A DNA stretch of 36,535 nucleotides from Chromatiales bacterium (GTDB lineage: Bacteria; Pseudomonadota; Gammaproteobacteria; Thiohalomonadales; Thiohalomonadaceae). Where the stretch lies: NCBI GenBank assembly GCA_003251535.1, contig QKFD01000035.1, forward strand, positions 1-36,535. Reading direction: 5' to 3'. Of the stretch, positions 8,499 to 16,275 are shown piece after piece. The translations under genes were made by a program, and so were the position numbers. Numbering within the stretch: the stretch's first letter is position 1; the number at the start of each line of letters is the position of its first letter. The notes beneath the pieces are model-generated. The model ran no database searches, was not told the origin of the DNA, and saw nothing but the letters and a program-made list of their open reading frames with translations.

Positions 8499-9687
8499 CG
8501 AAGTGTACCTCCTGGTAGGGGCGAGTCCGCCGCTGCCGGAACCACCCGATCGCCGAGCCACTGAAGAGCAGTCCGAGAACGCCGAGCATGAGGCCATTGG
8601 AGTAGGACTCATAGTCGGCCACGCCTGGGTAGTAGGCGCCCGCCAGGGAGGCGGTATAGCGGGTGGTGTCGTAGTGCGCTCCCTGCGCCTCACCCGCCTC
8701 TGGGCGGGTGAGGCGCACCGTTGCCAGGAAGGTCTCGCGGTGACGTTTGTCGAACAGCTGCCAGGAGTCCGGGTAGTAGTCGCGGATCACGCTGAAGGTG
8801 GCACGGCCATCCGCCCCGCTGGGCAGCGTGCTGCTCCAGCCCTGACCGGAGGTGAAGGTGACCTGCACCTCCGGCACCGGCTGACCGTTGTGCAGCACCT
8901 GGAAGGTGATAGGGTCACCGTAGTTGATACGGGTGAAGAGCCCCTCATCTGCCCCACGTTCGCGCACGATCTCCAGCGGCACGCGCGAGTCCAGTTTGGG
9001 TGCCAGCACGGCCGGATCGATCTTCGCGCCGTGCCCCATACCGCTATAGGGCACCTCGGCCTTGGCTATCTGGACGGCGAGCACCCCCCCTTCTAGCGAG
9101 CGACGGATGAAGTGGACGCTGTAGTAGCCCAGTTCGGGGGTTGGAAAGCGGACCCTGTAGGGTCCCTCTTGCGACTCGGCCGCTAGTTCCGAGGCGCTGC
9201 CGTCCGGGGCGAGCAGCAGCGTCGCCTCCCCACCGCTGGCCGGTCGAGCCGTTTGGGGATTACCACCCTGGCGCAACCAGACCTGCTTCGTCGGGGTGCG
9301 ATCTCCACTGTCGTTGGCCATAGAGGCCCCTGTTCCCTGGGGCCGGCCGCCCTGGTTTTGGCCCTGTGCTTCGCCGTGACTCTTGCCACTGTCCCCGCCA
9401 TAGCCGCTGCGGGAGCTGTCGCGCTGGGGTGGGGTATCGGTTAGCCACAGGGTGGCCGCCCTGGTGCTCAAAGCGGTGTGCTCGGACCGAGCGCCGCCCG
9501 CTACGGTGGCGTGCTCTCGCCAGCCCACCCGGCGCGCATCCTGGAGCGGCTGTGTGGCGGGGAGGGGCGCTGTGCCAGCGGTTGCCGGAGTCGGTGAAGA
9601 CTCCGCCCGCAGGGGCGCGGCCGCCTCGGCCACCACCGCGCTACTCCACGAGAATGCCGCCACCACCGGTAGCCAATAGGGCCTCAT
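8491..9687 (-). CDS. DUF4198-like periplasmic protein with C-terminal membrane anchor
   Basis: A 398-residue protein with an N-terminal signal segment (MRPYWLPVVAAFSWSSAVVAEA), then a Ser/Thr/Gln/Gly-rich low-complexity stretch (about 25-150). A beta-rich domain follows (about 165-340), with PLEIVRE, YGDPITFQVLHNGQPVPEV and GADGRATFSVIRD, the pattern of DUF4198/NikK-like proteins. A single transmembrane segment near the end (GLMLGVLGLLFSGSAIGWF) precedes a short basic tail. DUF4198 proteins recur beside TonB-dependent receptors and metal (notably Ni/Co) uptake genes. It starts 10 bp after the receptor gene, so it probably handles the imported ligand at the outer face of the inner membrane. 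No clear metal-ligand cluster is visible. Confidence 0.7.
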   Translation of the reverse strand: MRPYWLPVVAAFSWSSAVVAEAAAPLRAESSPTPATAGTAPLPATQPLQDARRVGWREHATVAGGARSEHTALSTRAATLWLTDTPPQRDSSRSGYGGDSGKSHGEAQGQNQGGRPQGTGASMANDSGDRTPTKQVWLRQGGNPQTARPASGGEATLLLAPDGSASELAAESQEGPYRVRFPTPELGYYSVHFIRRSLEGGVLAVQIAKAEVPYSGMGHGAKIDPAVLAPKLDSRVPLEIVRERGADEGLFTRINYGDPITFQVLHNGQPVPEVQVTFTSGQGWSSTLPSGADGRATFSVIRDYYPDSWQLFDKRHRETFLATVRLTRPEAGEAQGAHYDTTRYTASLAGAYYPGVADYESYSNGLMLGVLGLLFSGSAIGWFRQRRTRPYQEVHFDD

Positions 9688-9697
9688 ATCCGCATCC

Positions 9698-11836
9698 TCA
9701 AAAGTTGTACGTAACGCCGGCGCGGAGCGTCAACGGGGTATAGCCCGCCGTGTAGGAGTTCCGCACACCGGCATCGGTGGAACCCACCCGCTCTGCATAT
9801 TTGGTGTTGAACAGATTGAGTGCCTGTAGTGAGAACGCCCACTGCTTGCCGGTATAGTTGGCCCGCAGGTGGTAGAGGTCCGGGCGATCGTAGCTGTCGG
9901 TCAGGGCCTGGTTGGTGTAGTAGGAGTCGATATGGTCCATCTCCAGCTCCACCCGCCAGCCGGCAGCGGGTTTGACCATCGCCCGCACGTTGAAGTGGTT
10001 GCGCGGGGTGTAGTAGCGCCGGTGGCCAGAGTAGTCGTTACTGCCAGATACATAGTCGTCGTATTGGTAGTTGGCGTAGGTGTGGGACAGGCCGATATCT
10101 AGGTAAGACGTGACGGGGTAGGCCAGCGCTGTCTCAAATCCACTGGCATGGGCACTGGCCGCATTGACATACCGGCTGTAGCAAAGCGCCTCTGCGCCGC
10201 ACAGCTCCGATACGATCAGATTGCGAAAGTCGGTCTCGTAGTAACCAATGTCATATTGCAGGCCGCTGGCGAAGCTGCCGCGCACCCCCAGCTCCCGCGT
10301 GATGGAATCTTCGGGCTCAAGATTCATGTTGGTCGGGACGTAGCGCTGAGACTCGGCGGCGGCATGGGTGGCCGGGGTCGGCGTACCGGACCCAATGAGG
10401 GTACTGACGCCGGGGCCCATGAAACCTTCGGCGACGTTGAGCCAGATCAGATGGTGGTCGTTGAACTCGTAAACGGCACCAAACTTCTCTACCTGACGGC
10501 TGTACTCCTTGCTGCCGTCCCGGTAGTCACGCAGCTGATCGTCGATCTGGTATTCGATGTTGTCCCAGCGGACACCCGCGGTCAGCCGAAGCCGTTTGAG
10601 CGGCGACACCTCATACTGGAGAAAGGGGCTGCGATGGCTCTCTTGCGCGATGGAGTTGCCGGTCATGGTGCCGCGAATGAACTGGAAGCTCCCCTGGCTC
10701 AGGTTTTGGTAGTTCCAGGTATGGCTATCCGTCTCCATCAGATCCACGCCCCCGGTCACCGCCCCCTGACCGGTTTCGAACAGCTGCCGGTACATGACCT
10801 GGAGGTTATCCTCCGTCGCCTTGTTGTCATTGATCGAGCCGGTCACGGAGGTCTTGGCGGTTGAGTCGGTCAGGCGTCGCTGGGCGTAGAGATTCAGCTC
10901 CCCCATCTCGCCGAATAGGCGGCGGTAGTGCAGTGAAGGGGTCACGTATTGAATGTCTGTCCTGAAGAATGAGCCCGGTTGGGCCTGTTGCCAGTCCTGA
11001 TCAAACTCGGCCTCGGTCAACTTGCCGGGGTCCTGATAGTCGTCGTGGATATACTCCAGTCGGACCTTCACCACAGATGCCGCATCCGGCCGGAACTGCC
11101 ATTTGGTGCTGAAGGACTCCTTGGTCTCGGCGCTGTGCTCTCGCCAACCGTCATGGTCGAGATAGTTGGCATTGAGGAAATAGCCGATCCCATCCGTGAC
11201 GGGTGCTCCGGCGGTCACGCCGGCCCGATAGCCGCCATCGCTGAATGCCTCCGTGCTCACCTGATACTCCGGTTGGCGCGGTGGATCGCGGGTGATGACG
11301 TTGATGGTCCCGCCGATGGCATTGCTACCGCTGAGCACCGAGCCAGGTCCGCGGATGATCTCGATGCGTTCGATGTCGCCGGCATTCATCTGGTCAATGA
11401 AGGTGTAGGTACCGGTATTTCGGGCGCGCATACCATCGATGCGATTCTCGGTGTAGTTCTTTGCTCCATCGGTAAAGCGAAGATTGCGGCTCATACTGAC
11501 ACCCGGCACCCGGGGCAGCAGATCGTGAAATGAGTCGATGAAGCGCACCGTCTCCAGCTCTTCAGGCCCGACCACGGTACCCGCTAGGGGGGTATATGGG
11601 GTCAGCTTGCCCAGCTCGGTTCGATACGGTACCTCTGCCATTTCTGCACTCACCTGACTCGCCGTGGTGGTGACTATTGGCATGACCTGTTCGGGCGTCT
11701 CTTGAGCTGTTGCTTCGGTGGCGGTGGTCGTCTCCGCTGCCCTCTCTTCTTCTTGTTCTGATTGCACGGCTTCGGCCATTCCGTGGGTGAGGCAGGCGGC
11801 AACGGCAATGGCGAGATGTGGCTTTCGAATCTTCAT
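9698..11836 (-). CDS. TonB-dependent outer-membrane receptor
   Basis: A 712-residue protein with signal peptide (MKIRKPHLAIAVAACL...), a likely TonB box (MPIVTTTAS, about residues 52-60), and a plug domain with FIDSFHDLLPRVPGVS, IDGMRARNTG, IERIEIIRGPGSVLSGSNA and GGTINVITR. The rest is a 22-strand-type barrel of alternating aromatic strands, ending in the outer-membrane signature LTLRAGVTYNF with terminal Phe. Receptors of this class bring in scarce ligands (siderophores, heme, corrinoids, metal complexes) using energy from TonB-ExbB-ExbD, whose genes lie immediately upstream. The ligand cannot be read from the sequence. The acidic/Thr-rich stretch between signal peptide and TonB box is longer than usual. 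Confidence 0.93.
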   Translation of the reverse strand: MKIRKPHLAIAVAACLTHGMAEAVQSEQEEERAAETTTATEATAQETPEQVMPIVTTTASQVSAEMAEVPYRTELGKLTPYTPLAGTVVGPEELETVRFIDSFHDLLPRVPGVSMSRNLRFTDGAKNYTENRIDGMRARNTGTYTFIDQMNAGDIERIEIIRGPGSVLSGSNAIGGTINVITRDPPRQPEYQVSTEAFSDGGYRAGVTAGAPVTDGIGYFLNANYLDHDGWREHSAETKESFSTKWQFRPDAASVVKVRLEYIHDDYQDPGKLTEAEFDQDWQQAQPGSFFRTDIQYVTPSLHYRRLFGEMGELNLYAQRRLTDSTAKTSVTGSINDNKATEDNLQVMYRQLFETGQGAVTGGVDLMETDSHTWNYQNLSQGSFQFIRGTMTGNSIAQESHRSPFLQYEVSPLKRLRLTAGVRWDNIEYQIDDQLRDYRDGSKEYSRQVEKFGAVYEFNDHHLIWLNVAEGFMGPGVSTLIGSGTPTPATHAAAESQRYVPTNMNLEPEDSITRELGVRGSFASGLQYDIGYYETDFRNLIVSELCGAEALCYSRYVNAASAHASGFETALAYPVTSYLDIGLSHTYANYQYDDYVSGSNDYSGHRRYYTPRNHFNVRAMVKPAAGWRVELEMDHIDSYYTNQALTDSYDRPDLYHLRANYTGKQWAFSLQALNLFNTKYAERVGSTDAGVRNSYTAGYTPLTLRAGVTYNF

Positions 11837-11858
11837 GTATGGACCGTTCTCCCGGTTG

Positions 11859-12287
11859 TTATGGAGCGGGTGGCTGGGGCGACGGATCCGTTACAAAGGC
11901 GATGCGCATGAGCCCCACCCCTTGGGCGAGGGCCATGATTCTGGTGATGGCCTCATAACGGGTGTCACGATCGGCGCGCAGGCGAAGCTCGGGGATCGGG
12001 CGAGCCTGCGCGGCAGATTGGAAACGCGCCTCCATGGCATCCAAGGTGATCGGTGTATCGTCCAGATAGAGTTGGCCCGCGGCATCCAGCGCCACGTGGA
12101 GCAGCTCCGGTTTCTCCTCCATTTCGCTGGCGCTGACCTTGGGTAGGTCGATGGGCACCGACTGGGTGAAGAGGGGCGCGGTGATGATGAAGATCACCAG
12201 CAGCACCAACATCACATCCACCAGCGGCGTGGTATTTATATCGGCCATGGGCTGGCCGGGGCCCTGCTCAAAACCACCGAAGGACAT
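11859..12287 (-). CDS. ExbD/TolR biopolymer transport protein
   Basis: A 142-residue protein with a short cytoplasmic N-terminus, then the hallmark NTTPLVDVMLVLLVIFII (about 18-35), whose membrane Asp carries protons, and a periplasmic domain (LHVALDAAGQLYLDDTPI, LRLRADRDTRYEAI). With ExbB it forms the inner-membrane motor that energises TonB. It starts 1 bp after the exbB stop. The C-terminus ends in a Pro-rich tail. Placement directly before the receptor makes it a dedicated copy rather than a general one. Confidence 0.95.
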   Translation of the reverse strand: MSFGGFEQGPGQPMADINTTPLVDVMLVLLVIFIITAPLFTQSVPIDLPKVSASEMEEKPELLHVALDAAGQLYLDDTPITLDAMEARFQSAAQARPIPELRLRADRDTRYEAITRIMALAQGVGLMRIAFVTDPSPQPPAP

Positions 12288-12288
12288 C

Positions 12289-12969
12289 TCAGGCCGCCTT
12301 AGCGAGGGACGCGCGGGCGCCGGTGGTCAAATAGGCGTGCAGGTCGTGGGCGAAGCCATCCAGGTAGGCCAGGGTGAGGCGATTGCCACGGTTCAGTGCG
12401 TTGTAGGCGAGCACGGCGGGGATGGCGACGAAGAGGCCGGCGGCGGTCATGATGAGCGCCTCGCCGACCGGACCGGCGACCTTGCCGAGGACCACTTGGG
12501 TCGCCTCCGATAGGCCAACCAAGGCGTGATAGATGCCCCAGACCGTGCCGAACAGACCGATGAACGGGGCGGTGGATCCGATGGAGGCGAGCAGGGTGAG
12601 GCCCGACTCCAGATGGGCGTGGCAATGGGTGATGTGGTTGCGTAGGGCTCGGGTGATGGCCTCGCTCATGGAGACCCCCGCGCCGATGCCGACGGAGTGC
12701 CGGTGGTGATCGGCGACATGGGCCACTACCTCGGCCATGTTGGCGAAAAGCCCGGTGCGATCCTTGGCGCGGATAGCCGTCACCGCCGTCTCAAGGTCAT
12801 CTGCCGACCAGAAGGCCGCGAGGGCCTGTTCAACGCGGCGGCGTTGGCGCAGCTGACCAAATAGGCGGCGGATGATGACGCCCCAACTCAGTAGTGACAT
12901 CAACAGCAACAGGATCGCCACGGTGCGGCCGATCCAGTCGCTCTGTCCCACAAAATGTTCGATACCCAT
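12289..12969 (-). CDS. ExbB/MotA/TolQ proton channel protein
   Basis: A 226-residue inner-membrane protein with three hydrophobic segments: near residues 12-33, about 124-148 (LTLLASIGSTAPFIGLFGTV) and about 165-190 (EALIMTAAGLFVAIPAVLAYNAL). The STAPFIGLFGTVWGI and AAGLFVAIPAV motifs are diagnostic of the ExbB/TolQ family. It forms the ring around the ExbD dimer and uses proton flow to drive TonB. Its start is 15 bp after the tonB stop and its end nearly touches exbD, as expected for translational coupling. Confidence 0.95.
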   Translation of the reverse strand: MGIEHFVGQSDWIGRTVAILLLLMSLLSWGVIIRRLFGQLRQRRRVEQALAAFWSADDLETAVTAIRAKDRTGLFANMAEVVAHVADHHRHSVGIGAGVSMSEAITRALRNHITHCHAHLESGLTLLASIGSTAPFIGLFGTVWGIYHALVGLSEATQVVLGKVAGPVGEALIMTAAGLFVAIPAVLAYNALNRGNRLTLAYLDGFAHDLHAYLTTGARASLAKAA

Positions 12970-12984
12970 GGGGAGCGCTCCCGA

Positions 12985-13698
12985 TTAGGAAAGTGAAAAG
13001 ACGATGGGGACCACCACCCAGGAGGTCACGGGAGTGGTGCCGCGGCGAGCGGGGACGAAGCGCCAGCGCATAACGGTATCGAGTGCCGACTGATCAAGAC
13101 GGGGAAAACCAGAACTGCGCTTCAGCTCCACCTTGAGGGGTTGGCCGCCGGGTCCTACCCGTACGTGCAGATGCACGATCCCCTCCTCGCCGAGTCGCCG
13201 GGAGGCCAGGGGGTAGGGCGGTTTGGGATTGGCGAGGTAGTCGGCATCGAAGCGTGCCTCCACCACCGGCTCCGGGGTGACCTTGGATGGCGTGACTGGA
13301 GCCGGTGGTGCAACGACGGGTGTCGCCACCTGCACAGGGTGTGGTGCCATGGACGTGGTGGAGTGCGGCTTCTTGGGAAGTGGTCGCGTCCGCACCTTTG
13401 CCGGGGGGGGCGGCTGGGGTGCTGGGGCGGGTGCCGGCTGCGGTGCGCTGATCGGGGGCGGCTCTGGTCGTAGCGGTTCCGCTGCCGGCTGCGGCTGCGG
13501 TTCGGTCGGCGGCGGTCGCTTCCCCTGGATCAAGGCGACCTGTAGAGGAACGGCTGCCGCCGGTGGTTTGCGGATCTCCGATGGAGTGGCCAGCATGACC
13601 GCCACCGCTGCACCGTGCAGGAGCGCGGCTAGACTCAGGGCGGCGACGTGCTCGGCACGGGCGTCTGATCGGCGGTCAAAGCGGTAGTAACAGGCCAT
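12985..13698 (-). CDS. TonB energy transducer
   Basis: I chose ATG 13698 (MACYYRFDRRSD...): the open frame runs on to 13872, but that part crosses the inverted repeat and is not protein-like. The 237-residue product has an N-terminal transmembrane segment (about 17-38, with an SLAALLHGAAV motif), a long Pro-rich spacer (about 50-145, many PQP, PAP and PPPP) and a C-terminal TonB fold (NPKPPYPLASRRLGEEGIV, SSGFPRLDQSALDTVMRWRF). It spans the periplasm and pulls on the receptor plug. It is the first gene of the nine-gene cluster, so its promoter should lie between 13698 and about 13850. Confidence 0.92.
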   Translation of the reverse strand: MACYYRFDRRSDARAEHVAALSLAALLHGAAVAVMLATPSEIRKPPAAAVPLQVALIQGKRPPPTEPQPQPAAEPLRPEPPPISAPQPAPAPAPQPPPPAKVRTRPLPKKPHSTTSMAPHPVQVATPVVAPPAPVTPSKVTPEPVVEARFDADYLANPKPPYPLASRRLGEEGIVHLHVRVGPGGQPLKVELKRSSGFPRLDQSALDTVMRWRFVPARRGTTPVTSWVVVPIVFSLS

Positions 13699-13773
13699 GT
13701 CCTGGTGGTGAGTCGAAGCGTAGACCGGCGCGACGGTACCTGAACTGGTGATGCTTGAGGATGTGGCATATTG

Positions 13774-13798
13774 CCGCTGCGACACTTTGTCGCAGCGG
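13774..13798. promoter_or_regulatory. Perfect 11-bp inverted repeat, probable operator of the tonB cluster
   Basis: CCGCTGCGACA (13774-13784) and TGTCGCAGCGG (13788-13798) are exact reverse complements around a 3-nt spacer, 75 bp upstream of the tonB start. No T-tract follows, so it is not a typical terminator. Dyads with GCGAC/GTCGC half-sites resemble the published recognition pattern of RegA/PrrA/ActR redox regulators, and a RegA-like gene is the next one upstream. A link is inference; another dimeric repressor is possible. Confidence 0.6.
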
Positions 13799-14269
13799 GC
13801 TGCGGCCAGAACGGCGCCTGAGTATCCCGCGTAGAGAGCGCCAACAGAGGCGCTTGCTGCAATCTCTTCCATGCAGCAATGGGGGGCGCTGGGATTGGCC
13901 GCGACGCAGCTGAAGTATCCGCTGGACGTTGCGCGCCCAGCGGCTAGTTCATGACTGGATTAGAAGCGGGAGGGGTGGGGCGAGCGGGGTGGTGCTGCAC
14001 AATCTCGCGCCTCTTTTTTGAGGCCGGCGGCGCCGGACGCGGGATCTGCATCAGTGCGGGGCGCTGATAATTTGGTTCCACTGCGGCCGTCGATCTCCCT
14101 CCGAGGCGCGGGCAGTGAAGGCGGTGTCCCACACAGCAGTCGTCGGCTGTTATGTCATATCCCGCAAGACGTGTGCAAATGCCGCAGTGTGGCCTACGTG
14201 AGGGCTGCGCTTAGCGTCATGCCGGTGGTGGCCAAGAGAGTGGCAACGCACGGCGCAGCCGCTGTGCAC
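13799..14269. other. Gene-free interval between regulator and tonB cluster
   Basis: About 470 bp. Frames crossing it, including a 192-codon plus-strand frame that runs through the regulator gene, look like shadows. No RNA gene was recognised. It probably carries the 3' end of the regulator transcript and the start of the tonB cluster control region. Confidence 0.4.
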
Positions 14270-14743
14270 TTATTCGCTAGGGGGGCGCTTGGCCAGCTTG
14301 CGTTGCAGGGTGCGGCGGTGCATCTTGAGCGCCCTCGCCGTGGCAGCGATGTTGCCATCGTTCTCCCTCAAGACATGTTGGATGTACTCCCACTCCAAGC
14401 GGGGGACCGACATATATTGGTTCGGCGGCGCCTCTGTGGCTGCGGATTTTTGAACGGAGAGTGCGTCGATAATGGCTTTTACATCCATCGTATTGGCGCG
14501 ATTGCAGCAAGCCTCCACCCCAATCGCCCAGCTTACGGTAGGTGTCTGGGGATCACTGGCGAGGAGGGGGGGATTGACACATCGGCAGCCACTTAGCAGC
14601 GGCTGGATCAGCTCCAACTCGGCGATACCCGCTAAGTCGGGATAGTGGACAAACCTTCCAGAAGCGAAGGCCACCGTTCTACCGGGCGTGCCATGGTAGC
14701 CTTCAACGCCGTCGATGGAGGGAAGTGAGAGGTAAGTTGTCAT
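14270..14743 (-). CDS. RegA/ActR/PrrA-like regulator with degenerate receiver
   Basis: The last 45 residues (LEWEYIQHVLRENDGNIAAT, then ARALKMHRRTLQRKLAKR) are a near-typical Fis-like DNA-binding domain of RegA/ActR/PrrA redox response regulators. The preceding residues align only loosely with a receiver: ELELIQPLL and AIGVEACCNRANTMDVKAIIDAL recall the family pattern LIQPLL and AIKLGACNYLAKPAN. The N-terminal acidic pocket, the phospho-acceptor Asp region and the KPA lysine are missing. At 157 residues it is shorter than the usual 175-185. No good ribosome site precedes ATG 14743; ATG 14488 would give a 72-residue DNA-binding protein. It is either a phosphorylation-independent regulator or a decaying gene. 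Three cysteines cluster in the odd region. Confidence 0.65.
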   Translation of the reverse strand: MTTYLSLPSIDGVEGYHGTPGRTVAFASGRFVHYPDLAGIAELELIQPLLSGCRCVNPPLLASDPQTPTVSWAIGVEACCNRANTMDVKAIIDALSVQKSAATEAPPNQYMSVPRLEWEYIQHVLRENDGNIAATARALKMHRRTLQRKLAKRPPSE

Positions 14744-15030
14744 CGGTTCAGTACATCCGAATCTGAGGGGCGCCGGAGGAGTGAATCAGCACCATCCTGT
14801 GTCACGTGTCACCATCTCTCAGCAAAAAGGAGGCCAAATACCTGGACACCCATCAGTAGGTTTTCCAATGGGCCACTTGAAATGATGAGAAGGCTCTTCT
14901 CAGGGAAACTGGGGAGGGATTGGAGGAAAGCGGAAGGTGGCCGATGCTGGAATTGGCGCCGTTCTCCACCGAGTCCAGCGCATCATTGAAGAAGCACCCC
15001 ATTTCATGATCAAATGGGCGCACGGGCAAG
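14744..15030. other. Gap before the IS630 remnant
   Basis: No gene supported. It should contain the left end of the IS630-type element if that end survives; I could not identify a terminal inverted repeat by eye. GTGTCACGTGTCACC near 14798 is a small dyad. Confidence 0.3.
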
Positions 15031-15722
15031 ATGAATCTTACGGACACCGAGCGTGCTCACCTTCTGGCACTGACTCGCCGCCACAATGGGCGCGCAGCGG
15101 ACGTACGGCGGGCCAGGCCGATCCCCATGCTGGAAGATGGGAAATCGCGTGACGCGATCATGAGCCGCCCTGGGTGCGACTCGCGGTTCATTGCGCGATG
15201 GTCCAAGCGCTTCCTCAGGGAGCGGCTGGCCGGAATGTACGCGCGCCATCGAGGTCGGGCGCCGAAACACCCGCCCGCCAAACTGGAAGCGCGCGTGCTG
15301 AACTACACGCTGAAGCGCAAGCCGAGAGACGGGTCAACGCACTGGGGCAGCTACAAACTGGCTGCGGAACTTGGGGATGTGTTGAGTTCGACCGTGCAAC
15401 GCATCTGGCGCAGACATAACTTGCGTCCGCACCAACTCGAACGCCACAGGGTTTCCAACGCCCCTGACTTTGAGGCCAAGGCGGCGGACGTGATCGGCCT
15501 GTACCTGAATCCGCCCGCACATGCGGTCGTGTTCTGCAACGCAACGGTACCTTGAGCCTGTTCGCTGCATTGAATACCGCCACGGGTGAGGTGCTCGGCA
15601 AGACCGCAATGCGACATACTGGTGAGCCGTTCGTCGCGTTCCTCACCGACGTCGTGGCCAGCCAGCCCAAAGGCCGTGAGATCCACGTCATCTGTGACAA
15701 TGTAAGTAGCCACAAGACCCAG
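15031..15722 (+). pseudogene. IS630-family transposase remnant
   Basis: The first frame (15031-15555) encodes an IS630 N-terminus: NLTDTERAHLLALTRRHNGR, a helix-turn-helix region, RFLRERLAGMYARHRGRAP, KPRDGSTHW and IGLYLNPPAHAVVFC. It then stops. The second frame (from 15552) resumes with SLFAALNTATGEVLGKTAMRH and IHVICDNVSSHKTQLV, which carries the second catalytic Asp region. About 35-40 residues expected between them, including the DEKSQ-type motif with the first catalytic Asp, are missing, and a frame change occurs. The gene is also cut at its 3' end by repeat array 2. It cannot make an active transposase. Confidence 0.85.
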
Positions 15723-15731
15723 CTCGTTGGA

Positions 15732-16200
15732 ACGGTGGTGCCGGGGTGGGGATTGTCGGGTTACGCTCCGATCACCCGACCACCATCATCATCGCCATAG
15801 CGGGAGATCCTATGGGACGGGTTGTTGATGTAGGTCGGCGTTAGCGCAGCGTAACCCGACAACCCTCCGCAGGAGCACAACCACATTCCACTGAGGCTGT
15901 TAGTTTTGCCAGAGATGGGGATTCCGCTGCTGCGTTTAGAACGGTGGTGCCGGAGTGGGGATTGTCGGGTTACGCTCCGCTCACCCGACCACCATCATCA
16001 TCATCGCCATAGCGGGATATCCTATGGAACGAGTTGTTGATGTAGGTCGGCGTTAGCGCAGCGTAACCCGACAACCCTCCGCAGGAGCACAACAACATTC
16101 CACTGAGGCTGTTGGTTTGCCAGAGGTAGGGATTCCGCTGCTACGTTTAGAACGGTGGTGCCGGGGTGGGGATTGTCGGGTTACGCTCCGCTCACCCGAC
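15732..16200 (+). repeat. Array 2 of the ~209-bp repeat, flanked by 9-bp direct repeats
   Basis: A 469-bp block with three left-hand REP palindromes and two right-hand ones, spaced as in array 1. It starts with ACGGTGGTGCCGG and ends exactly at the end of a left-hand REP (CTCACCCGAC). CTCGTTGGA occurs at both edges (15723-15731 and 16201-16209), as in a target-site duplication. The left edge falls inside the IS630 remnant. The orientation is the same as the other arrays. Confidence 0.85.
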
Positions 16201-16275
16201 CTCGTTGGACAGCCTCCACTTTGAGGCGCTCACCCAAGTGCCATGACAGGCTACCGACCACCGCACCTGCCAGAT

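Noticed and set aside
8499-8693. Longer N-terminus of the NapH-like protein
   Set aside because: The extra codons overlap the DUF4198-like gene in another frame and give a Pro/Thr/Arg-rich non-protein pattern; ATG 8498 has a strong ribosome site.
13699-13872. Longer N-terminus of TonB
   Set aside because: The extension is encoded by the dyad and control region, is not protein-like, and the ATG at 13698 places the membrane segment where TonB proteins have it.
14018-14596. 192-codon plus-strand gene
   Set aside because: It runs opposite the RegA-like gene, has no ribosome site, and its translation is not protein-like; the minus-strand frame carries the recognisable DNA-binding domain.
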